Positions 25,819 through 35,379 are shown, counted from the stretch's first letter. The stretch is 64,000 nt of DNA from Sphaerisporangium sp040685555 (GCF_040685555.1 NZ_JBFBIK010000006.1:62001-126000), one strand, 5' to 3'. Notes: a model not told the origin generated them from the letters alone. Made by a program: numbers and translations.

Positions 25819-26775
25819 TCAGGAATGCGCGTCGCCCGCCCCGTTGGGCGAGGCGGTGGGCCGGCCGACACGGTAGAGGTCGGGCTCCAGGTAGATGACC
25901 CTGGCCATCGGCACGGCCTCGCGGACGCGCCGCTCGGCCTCGTCGATGCCCTTGGCGATGTCGGAGGCCGTGTCACCGTGCTCCACGGCGATCTTCGCCG
26001 CGACCAGGAGCTCCTCGGGACCGAGGTGCAGGGTGCGCAGGTGGATCACCTTGCTGACCTCGGGGGAGCCCTCCAGCGCCTCGCAGATCTTCTCCTCGAT
26101 CTCCGGCACCGCGCTCTCGCCGATGAGCAGGGACTTGGTCTCGATCGCGAGGATCACCGCGATGATCGCCAGCAGGATGCCGATCATGAGGGTGCCGACG
26201 CCGTCCCAGACGCCGTTGCCCGTGACCACCGCCATCGTCACGCCGAAGAGCGCGAACAGCAGGCCCAGCAGGGCCCCGAAGTCCTCCAGCAGCACGACCG
26301 GGAGCTCGGGGGCCTTGGCCCTGCGGATGAAGTTGAACCAGGAGACCTCGCCCCTGATGGTGTTGGACTCGACGATCGCGGTGCGGAAGGAGAACCCCTC
26401 GGCCGCGACCGCGAAGACCAGCACGCCGAAGGCCCAGATCGGGGACTCCACGTGGTGGGGGTGCATGATCTTCTCGATGCCCTCGTAGAGGGAGAAGACC
26501 GCGCCGATCGTGAACAGCACGACCGCGACCACGAACGCGTAGAAATAGCGCTCGCGGCCGTACCCGAAGGGATGCTTGCGGTTCTCGCGCTTCTTCGACT
26601 GCCTGTCGCCGAGCAGGAGCAGCGCCTGGTTCCCCGAGTCGGCGACGGAGTGCACCGACTCCGCCAGCATCGAGGACGACCCCGTGAAGATGAACGCCAC
26701 GAACTTCGCCACCGCGATCGCCAGGTTCGCCCCCAGCGCCGCGATGATCGCCTTGTTACCGCCGCCCGCGCTCAC
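25819..26775 (-). CDS. Cation diffusion facilitator family transporter
   Basis: The 318-residue protein has five to six membrane segments and a cytoplasmic C-terminal domain of the CDF type. The metal-binding motif ESVHSVADSGNQ is near residue 40 and a second set of polar residues is in the later helices. CDF proteins export divalent cations such as zinc, iron or manganese in exchange for protons; the metal cannot be told. The GTG at 26775 has GGAGAC five bases upstream, better than the TTG at 26832 that would add 19 residues. It is in the same direction as the isomerase gene but separated by 65 bases. Confidence 0.9.
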   Translation of the reverse strand: MSAGGGNKAIIAALGANLAIAVAKFVAFIFTGSSSMLAESVHSVADSGNQALLLLGDRQSKKRENRKHPFGYGRERYFYAFVVAVVLFTIGAVFSLYEGIEKIMHPHHVESPIWAFGVLVFAVAAEGFSFRTAIVESNTIRGEVSWFNFIRRAKAPELPVVLLEDFGALLGLLFALFGVTMAVVTGNGVWDGVGTLMIGILLAIIAVILAIETKSLLIGESAVPEIEEKICEALEGSPEVSKVIHLRTLHLGPEELLVAAKIAVEHGDTASDIAKGIDEAERRVREAVPMARVIYLEPDLYRVGRPTASPNGAGDAHS

Positions 26776-26839
26776 CCGCAGTCTCCACCCATCCGTAACA
26801 CCGTGCTCTGACCCCGCCCGTAAAGCGGTCAAGGAGATC

Positions 26840-27961
26840 TTATTGGGAAAGTCTCGCCTTAAGTTCCGCGATGGCGCTCACGGGAGTCGGATCGACGCCG
26901 TAACCAAGTGCCAGGTAGACGCTTCCGTAGTCCGCCAGACACACCAGCGAGGCCAGCCGCTCGAGCGGATGGGCCCCCTCGGCGGTGATCTCCGAGACCG
27001 GCACGCCGCGATCTTGCGCCAGGCGCACCGACATCGCGCGCCGCTTGCTCACCTGGGGATGCTCCTCCAGGTCGCGCAGCACGATCAGCCGCAGGGCCAG
27101 AGAGGGCTCGTCGCCGAAGATGTCGCGCTGGGCGAGCGGCCCGTCGAGGGCCACCACCTGGTTGTGGTCGGCCTCCGGGATCTCACCCCAGATGGCGGGA
27201 TACTTGGCGTTCTGGTTGAGCTGGGTCGCCAGCCGGTAGGCGGCGGCGGTCGCCACCGGCGAGGAGCCCCAGACCATCGGGATCGTGTCGGCGATCTCCA
27301 GCGCCAGCGTCTTGCCGGGGTTGATGAACGACTCGCTCGACGGCCGGCAGCGGTGCGCGATGTCCTCCAGGCGCTTGGCCGTGGCCTCGATCGCGTCTGT
27401 GTCCACCTCGACCAGCCCGAGCGCCGACGCCACGGCGACCAGGGGCATGGTCAGGCCCCAGAGGTTCGCCCGGGGCAACCGGACCGCCCCCTGGACCGGC
27501 GCGGCGGGCAGGTGCAGCCCGGACGCCTGCTCGGCGATCGCCGCCAGCGGCGACCCGGCGCGGCCCACGGTGATCAGCCGGCACCCCCGGCGCACCGCCT
27601 CGAGCGCCAGCGTCTGGGTCTCCTCGGTGGTGCCCGAGCTGGACACGGCGATGACCAGGTCGGCGGCGCCCACCCAGCCCGGCAGCCGGTAGGAGCGCAC
27701 GGTCACGATGGGGATGGGGACCCCGCCTCCGCACACGGCGGCGAGCATGTCGCCGGCGATGGCGGAGTCGCCCACGCCCGCGATCACGACCGCCCGGGGA
27801 CGGTCACTGGCGGACAGCCGGGAGACACCCGCCTCCAGCGCGCCGCGGTGCGAGGTGCGGACCTGCGCGCCTGAGGAGGCCACCGCGGGCAGCATGCCCG
27901 CGGGGTCGGCCTCGGTCAGGAACGCCGTGTCATCCAGCCGCTCGGGCTCGAACGAGCTCAC
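26840..27961 (-). CDS. SIS-domain phosphosugar isomerase (phosphoglucose/phosphomannose isomerase type)
   Basis: The 373-residue protein carries SIS-domain motifs AGVGDSAIAGDM and AVSSSGTTEETQTLA, and a C-terminal region with IWGEIPEADHNQVV. This matches the actinobacterial and archaeal bifunctional phosphoglucose/phosphomannose isomerase family, which interconverts fructose-6-phosphate with glucose- or mannose-6-phosphate. The GTG at 27961 overlaps the Trm112 stop (GTGA). The operon with phosphomannomutase supports a role in making mannose-1-phosphate. Whether it is active on both sugars is not shown. Confidence 0.88.
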   Translation of the reverse strand: MSSFEPERLDDTAFLTEADPAGMLPAVASSGAQVRTSHRGALEAGVSRLSASDRPRAVVIAGVGDSAIAGDMLAAVCGGGVPIPIVTVRSYRLPGWVGAADLVIAVSSSGTTEETQTLALEAVRRGCRLITVGRAGSPLAAIAEQASGLHLPAAPVQGAVRLPRANLWGLTMPLVAVASALGLVEVDTDAIEATAKRLEDIAHRCRPSSESFINPGKTLALEIADTIPMVWGSSPVATAAAYRLATQLNQNAKYPAIWGEIPEADHNQVVALDGPLAQRDIFGDEPSLALRLIVLRDLEEHPQVSKRRAMSVRLAQDRGVPVSEITAEGAHPLERLASLVCLADYGSVYLALGYGVDPTPVSAIAELKARLSQ

Positions 27962-28131
27962 GCCTTGCGAGCCTCGTCGACCAGCAGCACCGGGATGTCG
28001 TCGCGGACCGGATAGACCAGCCCGCACGTCTCGGAACTGCACGCCAGCTCATCGCTCTGGGTGACGGCGTTGAGCGGTGACTTGCAGGCCGGGCAGGCCA
28101 GGATGTCGAGCAACCAATCGTCGATCTTCAC
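27958..28131 (-). CDS. Trm112 family zinc-ribbon protein
   Basis: This 57-residue protein (too short for many gene finders) reads MKIDDWLLDILACPACKSPL with Cys13, Cys16, Cys31 and Cys36 forming a zinc ribbon. Trm112 family proteins in eukaryotes and archaea activate methyltransferases; in actinobacteria a small version stands between phosphomannomutase and the isomerase, and its partner is not known. The GTG at 28131 has AGGAG six bases upstream, overlapping the phosphomannomutase stop region. Its own stop overlaps the isomerase start. Confidence 0.88.
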   Translation of the reverse strand: MKIDDWLLDILACPACKSPLNAVTQSDELACSSETCGLVYPVRDDIPVLLVDEARKA

Positions 28132-28132
28132 G

Positions 28133-29491
28133 TCAACTCCTCACGACGGCGAGAACCTCGTCTCGGGTCGCCGCCATTAGCTTCTCGTCGGCCGCCTCGG
28201 CATTCAACCGGAGGAGCGGCTCTGTGTTGGACGGACGAAGATTGAACCACCAGTCGGCCCCCGACACGGTGAGGCCGTCGAGCTCGTCCACCGTTACCCC
28301 GTCACGGCCGGCGTACTCGGCGCGGACCCGCGCCAGCGCGCCCGCCTGGTCGGCGACGGTGCTGTTGACCTCGCCGGACGCGGCGTAACGGGAGTAGACC
28401 TCAAGGACGTCGGACAGCGGGCGGTTCTGCTCGCCGAGGGCGGCGAGCACGTGCAGTGCCGCGAGCATGCCGGAGTCGGCGAACCAGAAGTCGCGGAAGT
28501 AGTAGTGGGCGGAGTGCTCGCCGCCGAAGACGGCTCCGGTGCGGGCCATCTCGGCCTTGATGTAGGAGTGCCCCACCCGGGTGCGCACCGGGACGCCGCC
28601 GTTCTCGGCGATGATCTCCGGCACCGCCTTCGAGGTGATCAGGTTGTGGATGACCGTCGAACCGGGGTGCTTGGCCAGCTCGCGCACGGCCACCAGGGCG
28701 GTGATCGTCGAGGGCGAGACCGACTCGCCGCGCTCGTCGACGACCCAGCAGCGGTCGGCGTCGCCGTCGAAGGCCAGGCCGATGTCGGCGCCCTTGTCGA
28801 GCACGGCCTTCTGCAGGTCGCGGAGGTTCTCGGGCGCGATCGGGTTGGCCTCGTGGTTGGGGAAGGTGCCGTCGAGCTCGAAGAAGAGCGGGATCACCTC
28901 CAGCGGAAGGCCCTCGAACACCGTGGGGACGGTGTGGCCGCCCATGCCGTTGCCGGCGTCCACGACGACCTTGAGTGGCCTCATGCCGGAGAGGCCGACC
29001 AGGCCGCGCAGGTGGGCGGCGTACCCGTCGAGCAGGTCTCGCTCGGTGACCTCGCCGATGCGGCCACCGGTGGGCTGGACGCCCGGGGCGAGCAGCTCGG
29101 CGGCGCGGTCGCGGATCTGCGCCAGGCCCGTGTCGGCCCCCACGGGGACGGCGCCGGCGCGGCACAGCTTCATCCCGTTGTAACGGGCGGGATTGTGGCT
29201 GGCCGTAAACATCACGCCCGGTAGCCCCAGGCTGCCGCTGGCGTAATAGAGCAGATCGGTCGATCCGAGCCCGGTGTCGACCACGTCGGCGCCCCGGCCG
29301 GTCGCCCCGCGGGCGAAGGCCGCCGCGAGAGGGCCGGAGGACGCGCGCATGTCGTGCGCCATGACCACTGCCTCGGCTCCGAGCACCTCGACGAAGGCGG
29401 CGCCCACGGCCTCGGCGACGTTCTCATCGAGCTCGCCGGGGACGACGCCACGGATGTCGTACGCCTTGAAGATCTTGGCGAGGTCGCCCAC
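28133..29491 (-). CDS. manB: Phosphomannomutase/phosphoglucomutase
   Basis: The 452-residue enzyme interconverts mannose-6- and mannose-1-phosphate (or the glucose forms), feeding GDP-mannose synthesis. It has the phosphoserine loop TASHNPARYNG, metal loop DGDADRCWV, sugar loop GGEHSAHYYF and phosphate loop RPSNTEP. The GTG at 29491, starting at VGDLAKIFKAYDIRG, matches the family N-terminus and has GGAGCGG just upstream. The ATG at 29512 would add seven residues. A TAGGCT box at 29527-29532 is a likely -10. It forms an operon with Trm112 and the isomerase. Confidence 0.92.
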   Translation of the reverse strand: MGDLAKIFKAYDIRGVVPGELDENVAEAVGAAFVEVLGAEAVVMAHDMRASSGPLAAAFARGATGRGADVVDTGLGSTDLLYYASGSLGLPGVMFTASHNPARYNGMKLCRAGAVPVGADTGLAQIRDRAAELLAPGVQPTGGRIGEVTERDLLDGYAAHLRGLVGLSGMRPLKVVVDAGNGMGGHTVPTVFEGLPLEVIPLFFELDGTFPNHEANPIAPENLRDLQKAVLDKGADIGLAFDGDADRCWVVDERGESVSPSTITALVAVRELAKHPGSTVIHNLITSKAVPEIIAENGGVPVRTRVGHSYIKAEMARTGAVFGGEHSAHYYFRDFWFADSGMLAALHVLAALGEQNRPLSDVLEVYSRYAASGEVNSTVADQAGALARVRAEYAGRDGVTVDELDGLTVSGADWWFNLRPSNTEPLLRLNAEAADEKLMAATRDEVLAVVRS

Positions 29492-29526
29492 TGCCGCTCC
29501 GCACCTAGTCATGTCTGTTCTGACCG

Positions 29527-29532
29527 AGCCTA
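29527..29532 (-). promoter_or_regulatory. Probable -10 box upstream of phosphomannomutase
   Basis: TAGGCT on the minus strand ends 14 bases before the ATG at 29512, implying a leader of a few bases to that ATG or about 30 to the preferred GTG. Confidence 0.35.
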
Positions 29533-29619
29533 CTGCGTTCCTTCCGGGCCTTTCACGAAGATCGGGAAGCGGTGGCGGGCAGGGCCTGCGCGGGGAACAG
29601 GTCGCGGGATCTTCCGGCC

Positions 29620-29985
29620 TCAGCGCTCAAGATTCTGCTGGGCGGACCTCAGGACCCGCAGGTGACCGCGCCGGCCGACCTCCACGCCCTGCCCCACGGG
29701 CTCGCCCGAGGACGGCGCGGGCCTGGCCGCCTCGCGCACGGCGTTGGCGAGGGCTTCGAGATCGTCGGTGCTCGGTTGCCCCGCCTCCGAAGGCAGCCGG
29801 ACGACCTCCCACCCACGCGGGGCCGTCAGCCGCTCCGCGTGGTCCGCGCACAGGTCATAGCAGTGTGGTTCGACGTACGTCGCCAGCGGTCCGAGCACGG
29901 CGGTCGAGTCGGCGTAGACGTACGTGAGTGTGAAGACGGCAGGCTGCCTGCAGGCGGTACGGGAACAGCTGCGGACGGGGCTCAC
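29620..29985 (-). CDS. DUF3499 family protein
   Basis: The 121-residue protein has a zinc-ribbon-like N-terminal half with cysteines in CSRTAC and CYDLCADH, followed by APRGWEVVRL and a disordered tail. DUF3499 is found throughout actinobacteria between phosphomannomutase and a metallopeptidase-family gene, as here. Function unknown; the cysteine pattern suggests metal binding. The GTG at 29985 has no Shine-Dalgarno but a TACGGT box ends six bases upstream. Confidence 0.85.
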   Translation of the reverse strand: MSPVRSCSRTACRQPAVFTLTYVYADSTAVLGPLATYVEPHCYDLCADHAERLTAPRGWEVVRLPSEAGQPSTDDLEALANAVREAARPAPSSGEPVGQGVEVGRRGHLRVLRSAQQNLER

Positions 29986-29997
29986 GGAGGGACCGTA
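29986..29997 (-). promoter_or_regulatory. Probable leaderless promoter of the DUF3499 gene
   Basis: TACGGT (29997-29992) is followed by six bases and the GTG start; no Shine-Dalgarno. Confidence 0.5.
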
Positions 29998-30169
29998 TCC
30001 GGTCCGCGTTCACATTGCCACCACCTGGCAGCTCTTAACGAGCGTGTCGCCACAATTCGGACACTTGCCGTCCCTTTACGCGCTGTATGGCCGGGCGCGG
30101 AAACCGCTTGGCGGACGGCCCGTTCGCCGGGAGGCCAGGGAGTGGGCGCGGGATCCGAGAAGCACGATC

Positions 30170-30181
30170 TAGGCTTGCTGT
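30170..30181 (+). promoter_or_regulatory. Probable leaderless promoter of the metallopeptidase-family gene
   Basis: TAGGCT (30170-30175) is followed by six bases and the GTG at 30182; no Shine-Dalgarno. It diverges from the similarly built DUF3499 promoter. Confidence 0.55.
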
Positions 30182-30646
30182 GTGAGTTCGGCCCCCGGCG
30201 GCAAGGCCCGCCCCAACGGCCCGCGGCGGCGCGACCGGCACGGCCGCGGCATGCGCGGGCCGCTGGCCCCGTCGCACGTGCCCATCGCGCGCTCCAGAAG
30301 CGAGCGCTTCGACGATTTCGTGCTCGACGCGGTCGACCGGCTGAAGCCCAAGTGGGGTGGGCAGCTCTCCTCGGTCGAGTTCGCCGTCGAGGAGGTGCCC
30401 CCGGCCGACGAGCTGATCGACGGGCCGGGCAGGCTGTCGTCCGACCCGATCCCCTTCGGCCGGGTGCAGCCCGCCGCGGGCGGCTCTCCTGCGGTCGTCG
30501 TGGTCTACCGCCGCCCGCTCGAAGCGAGGGCCCGAGACCGCGACACCCTGGGCGCGCTGGTGCACGACGTGGTCGTCGAGCAGGTCGCCAACCTCCTGGG
30601 CCTGTCGCCCGAGACCGTCGATCCCGGTTACGACGAGCGCCACTGA
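30182..30646 (+). CDS. Metallopeptidase family (zincin-like) protein lacking HExxH
   Basis: The 154-residue protein matches the actinobacterial family annotated as metallopeptidase family protein. It has a basic N-terminus, RFDDFVLDAVDRLKPKW, a central FAVEEVPP strand, VVVVYRRPLEARARD, and a C-terminal helix. Zincins of this group carry HExxH in that last helix; here the helix reads VHDVVVEQVANLLGL, so the catalytic Glu and second His are missing and peptidase activity is doubtful. It is divergent from DUF3499 and convergent with DUF5719. Confidence 0.75.
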   Translation: MSSAPGGKARPNGPRRRDRHGRGMRGPLAPSHVPIARSRSERFDDFVLDAVDRLKPKWGGQLSSVEFAVEEVPPADELIDGPGRLSSDPIPFGRVQPAAGGSPAVVVVYRRPLEARARDRDTLGALVHDVVVEQVANLLGLSPETVDPGYDERH

Positions 30647-30664
30647 GCGGCCGTCACCGGCGGC

Positions 30665-32095
30665 TCAGGGCAGCACCACCGTGGCCGACTCGGCGATGCG
30701 CGGCACGATGGCCCAGGTGCGCGCCAGGGCCAGGGGCTGCGTGGTGACGAGCAGCCCGTCGGGCGAGCGCTCGTCCATCACCCGCCCGCCGTAGACCGGG
30801 CCTGAGCCCGGCAGGGGCAGCACGACCACCCCGAAGTCGCCATGGACACCCGGCGGGGCCAGCTTGACCTCCTTGGTGCGCGACGCGGGGATCTCCACCT
30901 CCACGGGCGGGGGCACGGCGCCCTTCTGCGGCAGCGCCTGCACGCGCACCTTCCCCGCGGCGGCGGGCGCGGAGAGGATCAGCCGGGAGGAGATCTTCTT
31001 CCCGGTGCGGTTGTCGGCCACCACGCTTCCGATGTCGATCGGCACCGCTCCCGCGCTGAACGCGACGTCCTGCTTGGTGCCGGTGCCCGTGGCCATCACC
31101 CCGGCCACGATCGGGACGTCGGCGGTGAGCACGAGGGCCGACGGCTGCCCGGCGATGCCGGTCGACAGGTCGAGCGAGGCCGTGGACCCGGCGGTGACGT
31201 CGAGTGACTCGCGGTTCTTCATGGCGTAGAACCCGTCGGCCGTGAGCGCCTTGACGTGGACGACGGTGTCGGCCTCCCCCGGCGCCGTGACGTACAGCTC
31301 GCGCAGCCCGCCCCCGCCGGGGATGCCGGGAACGACGACGCTGGTCGAGGGCTCGGCGGCGGCGGGGAGCCAGTCGGTGCCCTTGCCCTTGCCGAGTACC
31401 GCCCGCGCGGAGGCGGCCACGCGCCCGCTGATGGTGCGCACCTCCACGGCCATGACCAGAGGGGAGGGCGCGAGGTCGCGCACCCGTACCGCCCGGTGCT
31501 CTCCAGGCTTGAGCACGAGGCCGTTGCCGGAGTCGTTGACCACGGGACCCTCACCGGCGTAGACCATGACCTCCAGGACGGCCTGGGCGGCGTCGGCGTT
31601 GGTGAGGTAGAGCACGACGTCGGCGGCGGCCGGGCCGGGGCCGACGAACCACGCGCTGGAGCCAGGCTCGGCGCACCGCACCCCGGCGAGCCCGCGTGCC
31701 GTGCCGTCGGCCTGGCGGGTGGTCTGCGTGGCCTCCAGCCCCGCCGCCATCGCGCCGACGCCGGCGATCTCCAGCGGCCCGGACTTGGCGGGCACGTCGC
31801 GCTGCCACAGCAGGCCGGGCCGGTCGAGCCTCGCCAGCGGCGAGGCCTTGGCCTTGACCTCGGAGACCGTGGTGTGGCCCGCGCCCTTGCCGCCGGACGG
31901 TGTGATCGTGCTGACTCGCGCGCCGCCCGGGTCGGGGCAGACGGTGGAGACCGTCTCCACGGCCACCTTGTCCGGGGTGACGGCGGGCACGGCGGCGACG
32001 CCGGGACGGGTCACGAACGCCACGCCGAACAGGGCCGTCAGGGCTACCAGGACCAGGGCAAGGAATCCGAAGCGGTTCTCGATCAGCGCCCTCAC
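30665..32095 (-). CDS. DUF5719 family secreted or membrane-anchored protein
   Basis: The 476-residue protein has one N-terminal membrane segment (about 10-30) and then an all-beta-looking extracytoplasmic region rich in Ala, Val and Gly. This matches the DUF5719 family found next to the large membrane glycosyltransferase in actinobacteria. The GTG at 32095 overlaps the glycosyltransferase stop (GTGA), so the two are translationally coupled. No catalytic motif is visible. It probably assists the neighbouring enzyme outside the membrane, which is inference from conserved pairing. Confidence 0.82.
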   Translation of the reverse strand: MRALIENRFGFLALVLVALTALFGVAFVTRPGVAAVPAVTPDKVAVETVSTVCPDPGGARVSTITPSGGKGAGHTTVSEVKAKASPLARLDRPGLLWQRDVPAKSGPLEIAGVGAMAAGLEATQTTRQADGTARGLAGVRCAEPGSSAWFVGPGPAAADVVLYLTNADAAQAVLEVMVYAGEGPVVNDSGNGLVLKPGEHRAVRVRDLAPSPLVMAVEVRTISGRVAASARAVLGKGKGTDWLPAAAEPSTSVVVPGIPGGGGLRELYVTAPGEADTVVHVKALTADGFYAMKNRESLDVTAGSTASLDLSTGIAGQPSALVLTADVPIVAGVMATGTGTKQDVAFSAGAVPIDIGSVVADNRTGKKISSRLILSAPAAAGKVRVQALPQKGAVPPPVEVEIPASRTKEVKLAPPGVHGDFGVVVLPLPGSGPVYGGRVMDERSPDGLLVTTQPLALARTWAIVPRIAESATVVLP

Positions 32096-35000
32096 CGGAC
32101 CAGCACTCCCTCGGTCTCGCGCTCCACCGGCATCTCGACGTACTCCTCCGAGGCCTCGGCGCTCCGCGCGCCCGGAGAGGCCAGGACGAGGACCAGTGCC
32201 ACGAGAGCGGCCTGCGCCCAGAGCCAGAGGTCGTGCCAGAACGCCCCGTGCTCGGCCGTGACGCGGCCGCCCGCGGCGGGCACGTCGAAGCCCTGGGCCC
32301 AGCCGTCGACGGCGCGACCGGCGAGCGACGAGCCGCCGGCCGTGGCGGTCCACCCGCCGGCGGGCTCGGCCAGCACCAGCGTGCGGGTGCCCTGACCGGC
32401 GGGGACCGTGACCGTCAGGCCGCCGCCCGCCGCCTCGGTGTACGGGACGGGCGTGCGGTCCCCCGCCTGGTCCTGGAGGTAGGCCCGGCCGAGGGGCTGG
32501 GCCATGCGCCACAGCCCGGCGGCGGGCGAGAGGTTCACCCTGACCAGTGCGGGATCGGAGTCGAGCGAGCGCCGCACCTTGGGATCGACCGGAGCCGGGA
32601 CGGCGATGAAGCGGACGCCGTAGCCGGCGAGCGTGAGCGCGTCGTCGCCGCCGCGCCCGGAGGCGACGCCCGCGACCAGGCCGGAGAGCCGCCGGCGCAT
32701 CGCGGCGGACACCGGCAGGTCGGTCTCGCCGAGCAGAGGGGTGCGGCCGCGCAGCACGGTGAAGGTGAGCCGCCCGTCCGCCTCCGAGCGGAGCACGACC
32801 GTGCCCTCGCCCTCGGTGGAGCTCGCGGCGGCGAAGTCGCTGATCACGCTGGGCACGCCGCGCTGGAGCGGCCCTCGCGCGCCGTCCTTGATCCACAGAG
32901 CGGCCACGGCGACGGGCGAGGCGCAGGCCACCAGGACCATGAACGCCGCGCCGGCCTTTCGAAGGCCGCCGGCCTGGTTGAGCTCGATGATGCGGTGCCC
33001 GGTCAGCGCCGCCGCCACGATCAGGCCCGTGGCGGCGAACGCCAGCGGCACGCCGGGCCAGGCCGCCGTGCCCGCCACGGGGACGCGGCTGACCACGATC
33101 GCGACCAGGATGCCGAAGACCGTGACGCCCCACCCGACGATGACCACCATCTGGTGCCGCCGGAACAGCAGCGCGGCCAGCGCGGCGGCGATCAGCCCCC
33201 CGGTCACCCACACGGGCGGCACACCAGGGCCGCCGGGGCTGAGCAGCAGGAGCGCTTCGGCGGTGAGCCGGGGATCGGCCAGCCCGGGGCGGTGCAGCCC
33301 GGCCTCCAGCAGGATGCGCCCGGGGTCGCCCGCGATCTGGACCAGCCACGGGAACAGCAGGACGATCGGCACGGCCATCGCGATGCCGAGCGAGAGGCCC
33401 ACCCCGCGCCGCACCCCGCCGAAGGACACCGCGGCGAGGCCGCCGAGGACCGCGACCAGCACGTAGACCAGGGGCGCGAACGCCGTGCCGACCGCCAGCA
33501 GCAGGCCGAGCGCCCACGCCGCCCGGCGGGCGCTACGGCGCTCTCCCATGATGACCCGGGAGGCCAGCGCGGCGTAGGCGGGGAGCAGGACGAAGACCAC
33601 CGCCGTGCCGAGCCGCCCGCCCGCGACGGCTCCGGTCGCGACGGGAAGCAGCGCGTACGAGGCCGCCAGCCAGACCCGGGCCAGCGGATAGGAGATCATC
33701 GACCGGGTGGCGACGTAGGCGGACAGACCCGCGAGCGGCACGCAGCCGAGCAGCAGGACCGAGACCGCGAGCCACGTCTTGCCGAGGAAGATCGTCGACA
33801 GCGCCGCGAGGACCGCGACGTACGGCGGCGCCCAGCCGTCGGAGCCGAGCCCGCTGGCGTGGTAGGCCGAGGTGTAGAACTGCCACAGGTCGGAGGCGCC
33901 GCCCACGACGGGCACCAGCGCGCCGCCGCCGAGCAGCCCGCCGTAGAGCAGCGATCGCTCGGCGGCCACCGTGACGGCGAGCAGGGCCAGGCACAGCAGC
34001 ACGCCGGGGTTGCTGAAGACGCGCTGCATCAGACCTGCGTCGGTCAGCAGCTCGTCGCCCTCGTCCTCCTTGGAGGGCTCGGAGATCACCGCGTGGTGCC
34101 GCCCTGCGGAGTCGATGGGCCCGGCGCCGGACAGGTAGTTCTGGACCATGTCGGCGAGCCGCCTGTAGGCCATCCCCGAGGGAGTGAGCAGCCGCTTCAC
34201 CTGGGGATAGCCCTGTTTCCTGCCTTGTTTTCGCGCCTTTCGCGCCTTCATGAGACGGCGGGGGGCGGCGAGCACGGAGGCGAGCGCGACAACCTCGTCG
34301 AGGGCGTTCGCCGGCTGCTTGGCCAGCAGCAGCAGGAGCGTGCGGAACACCGAGCCGAAGACGTTGCGCACCAGCGACCACATCAGCGACCGGAACGGCA
34401 GGTTCGCCATGATCACGAACATGGCGTTGCGCCGGTCGAGCCGGCGCGGGTGGTCGGTGCTCGCGGTCATGCGGCGCCTGCGGCGCGTCGAGGCCTCGGC
34501 GTGCCAGGCGACCGCGTCGGTGACGGTCAGCACGTGGTGGCCGGCGGCCGTCGCGCGCCAGCACAGGTCGAGGTCGTCACGGAAGAGGGGCAGGCCGGGG
34601 TCGAGACCGCCGAACTCGTCCCACACGTCGCGGCGGATGAGCATGCCGGCCGTGGACACCGAGAGCACCTTGCGTACGCCGTCGTGCTGTCCCTGGTCGT
34701 ACTCCCTGGGCTCCAGGCCGGTGTCGCGGCGGCCCGACCGGTCGACCGTGACGCCGACTTCGAGCAGGATGCGGCGGTCGAGCCAGTCACGGAGCTTCGG
34801 GCCGAGGATGGCCACCTTCGGGTCCTCGGAGGCGGCCCACAGGAGCGCTTCGAGCGCCTGCGGGTGGGCCGCGCAGTCGTCGTGGATCAGCCAGATCCAC
34901 TCTTCGCCGCCGGTGCGGGGGAGCCGCTCGAGCACCGCCGCCACCGCCTCGCCGAAACCGGTAGAGCGGGGCAGGGTCAGGATGCCGTTGACGCCGAGGG

Positions 35001-35166
35001 CGTCGGCGAGGATCTTGCCGCTGCCGTCGCGGCTGCCGTTGTCGACGCCGACGACCCTGTCGAGGGGACGCGACTGCCGGAGAACGCCCTCCAGCGACTC
35101 CCTCAACCAGCGGGCGCCATCATGGGCGACGACGATCGCTGTGACGGATTGACGCGGCGGGTGCAC
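32092..35166 (-). CDS. Large membrane glycosyltransferase, family 2 domain plus polytopic C-terminal part
   Basis: The 1024-residue protein has an N-terminal GT2 domain: TAIVVAHDGARWL, the VDNGSRDGS loop, the acidic IHDDCAAHP (HDD at 95-97), and a later LFRDDLDLCWRATAAGH. This is followed by about ten to twelve membrane segments (roughly 380-760) and a Gly/Ala-rich extracytoplasmic C-terminal region, ending with one more membrane segment near 990-1010. It probably transfers a sugar to a lipid carrier or polymer during envelope synthesis. The DUF5719 gene is coupled to it. Downstream of whiB in the same direction, but separated by a hairpin and 240 bases. Confidence 0.88.
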   Translation of the reverse strand: MHPPRQSVTAIVVAHDGARWLRESLEGVLRQSRPLDRVVGVDNGSRDGSGKILADALGVNGILTLPRSTGFGEAVAAVLERLPRTGGEEWIWLIHDDCAAHPQALEALLWAASEDPKVAILGPKLRDWLDRRILLEVGVTVDRSGRRDTGLEPREYDQGQHDGVRKVLSVSTAGMLIRRDVWDEFGGLDPGLPLFRDDLDLCWRATAAGHHVLTVTDAVAWHAEASTRRRRRMTASTDHPRRLDRRNAMFVIMANLPFRSLMWSLVRNVFGSVFRTLLLLLAKQPANALDEVVALASVLAAPRRLMKARKARKQGRKQGYPQVKRLLTPSGMAYRRLADMVQNYLSGAGPIDSAGRHHAVISEPSKEDEGDELLTDAGLMQRVFSNPGVLLCLALLAVTVAAERSLLYGGLLGGGALVPVVGGASDLWQFYTSAYHASGLGSDGWAPPYVAVLAALSTIFLGKTWLAVSVLLLGCVPLAGLSAYVATRSMISYPLARVWLAASYALLPVATGAVAGGRLGTAVVFVLLPAYAALASRVIMGERRSARRAAWALGLLLAVGTAFAPLVYVLVAVLGGLAAVSFGGVRRGVGLSLGIAMAVPIVLLFPWLVQIAGDPGRILLEAGLHRPGLADPRLTAEALLLLSPGGPGVPPVWVTGGLIAAALAALLFRRHQMVVIVGWGVTVFGILVAIVVSRVPVAGTAAWPGVPLAFAATGLIVAAALTGHRIIELNQAGGLRKAGAAFMVLVACASPVAVAALWIKDGARGPLQRGVPSVISDFAAASSTEGEGTVVLRSEADGRLTFTVLRGRTPLLGETDLPVSAAMRRRLSGLVAGVASGRGGDDALTLAGYGVRFIAVPAPVDPKVRRSLDSDPALVRVNLSPAAGLWRMAQPLGRAYLQDQAGDRTPVPYTEAAGGGLTVTVPAGQGTRTLVLAEPAGGWTATAGGSSLAGRAVDGWAQGFDVPAAGGRVTAEHGAFWHDLWLWAQAALVALVLVLASPGARSAEASEEYVEMPVERETEGVLVR

Positions 35167-35379
35167 GGAGGTGGTGTCCTTGGGGGCTCGTGTGGCTTGC
35201 GCCGATCACGATACGGCACCCCGAGCGCGCCGGGTCTGCCACTCTTCCAATCGGGTCCAGATCATCGACCGGCGGGCACGTCCCCTCGCCCGGCCTCCGG
35301 CTATGGCCCCCCTAGACCCTAGCCGTTCGGCCGTGACCGTGATCGCTCAGTGTTGATCCTGGACTCTCAAACCGTAACC

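Noticed and set aside
32233..35322. 1029-codon plus-strand frame opposite the large glycosyltransferase
   Set aside because: It is low-complexity Arg/Gly/Ala sequence mirroring the minus-strand gene, which has clear GT2 motifs.
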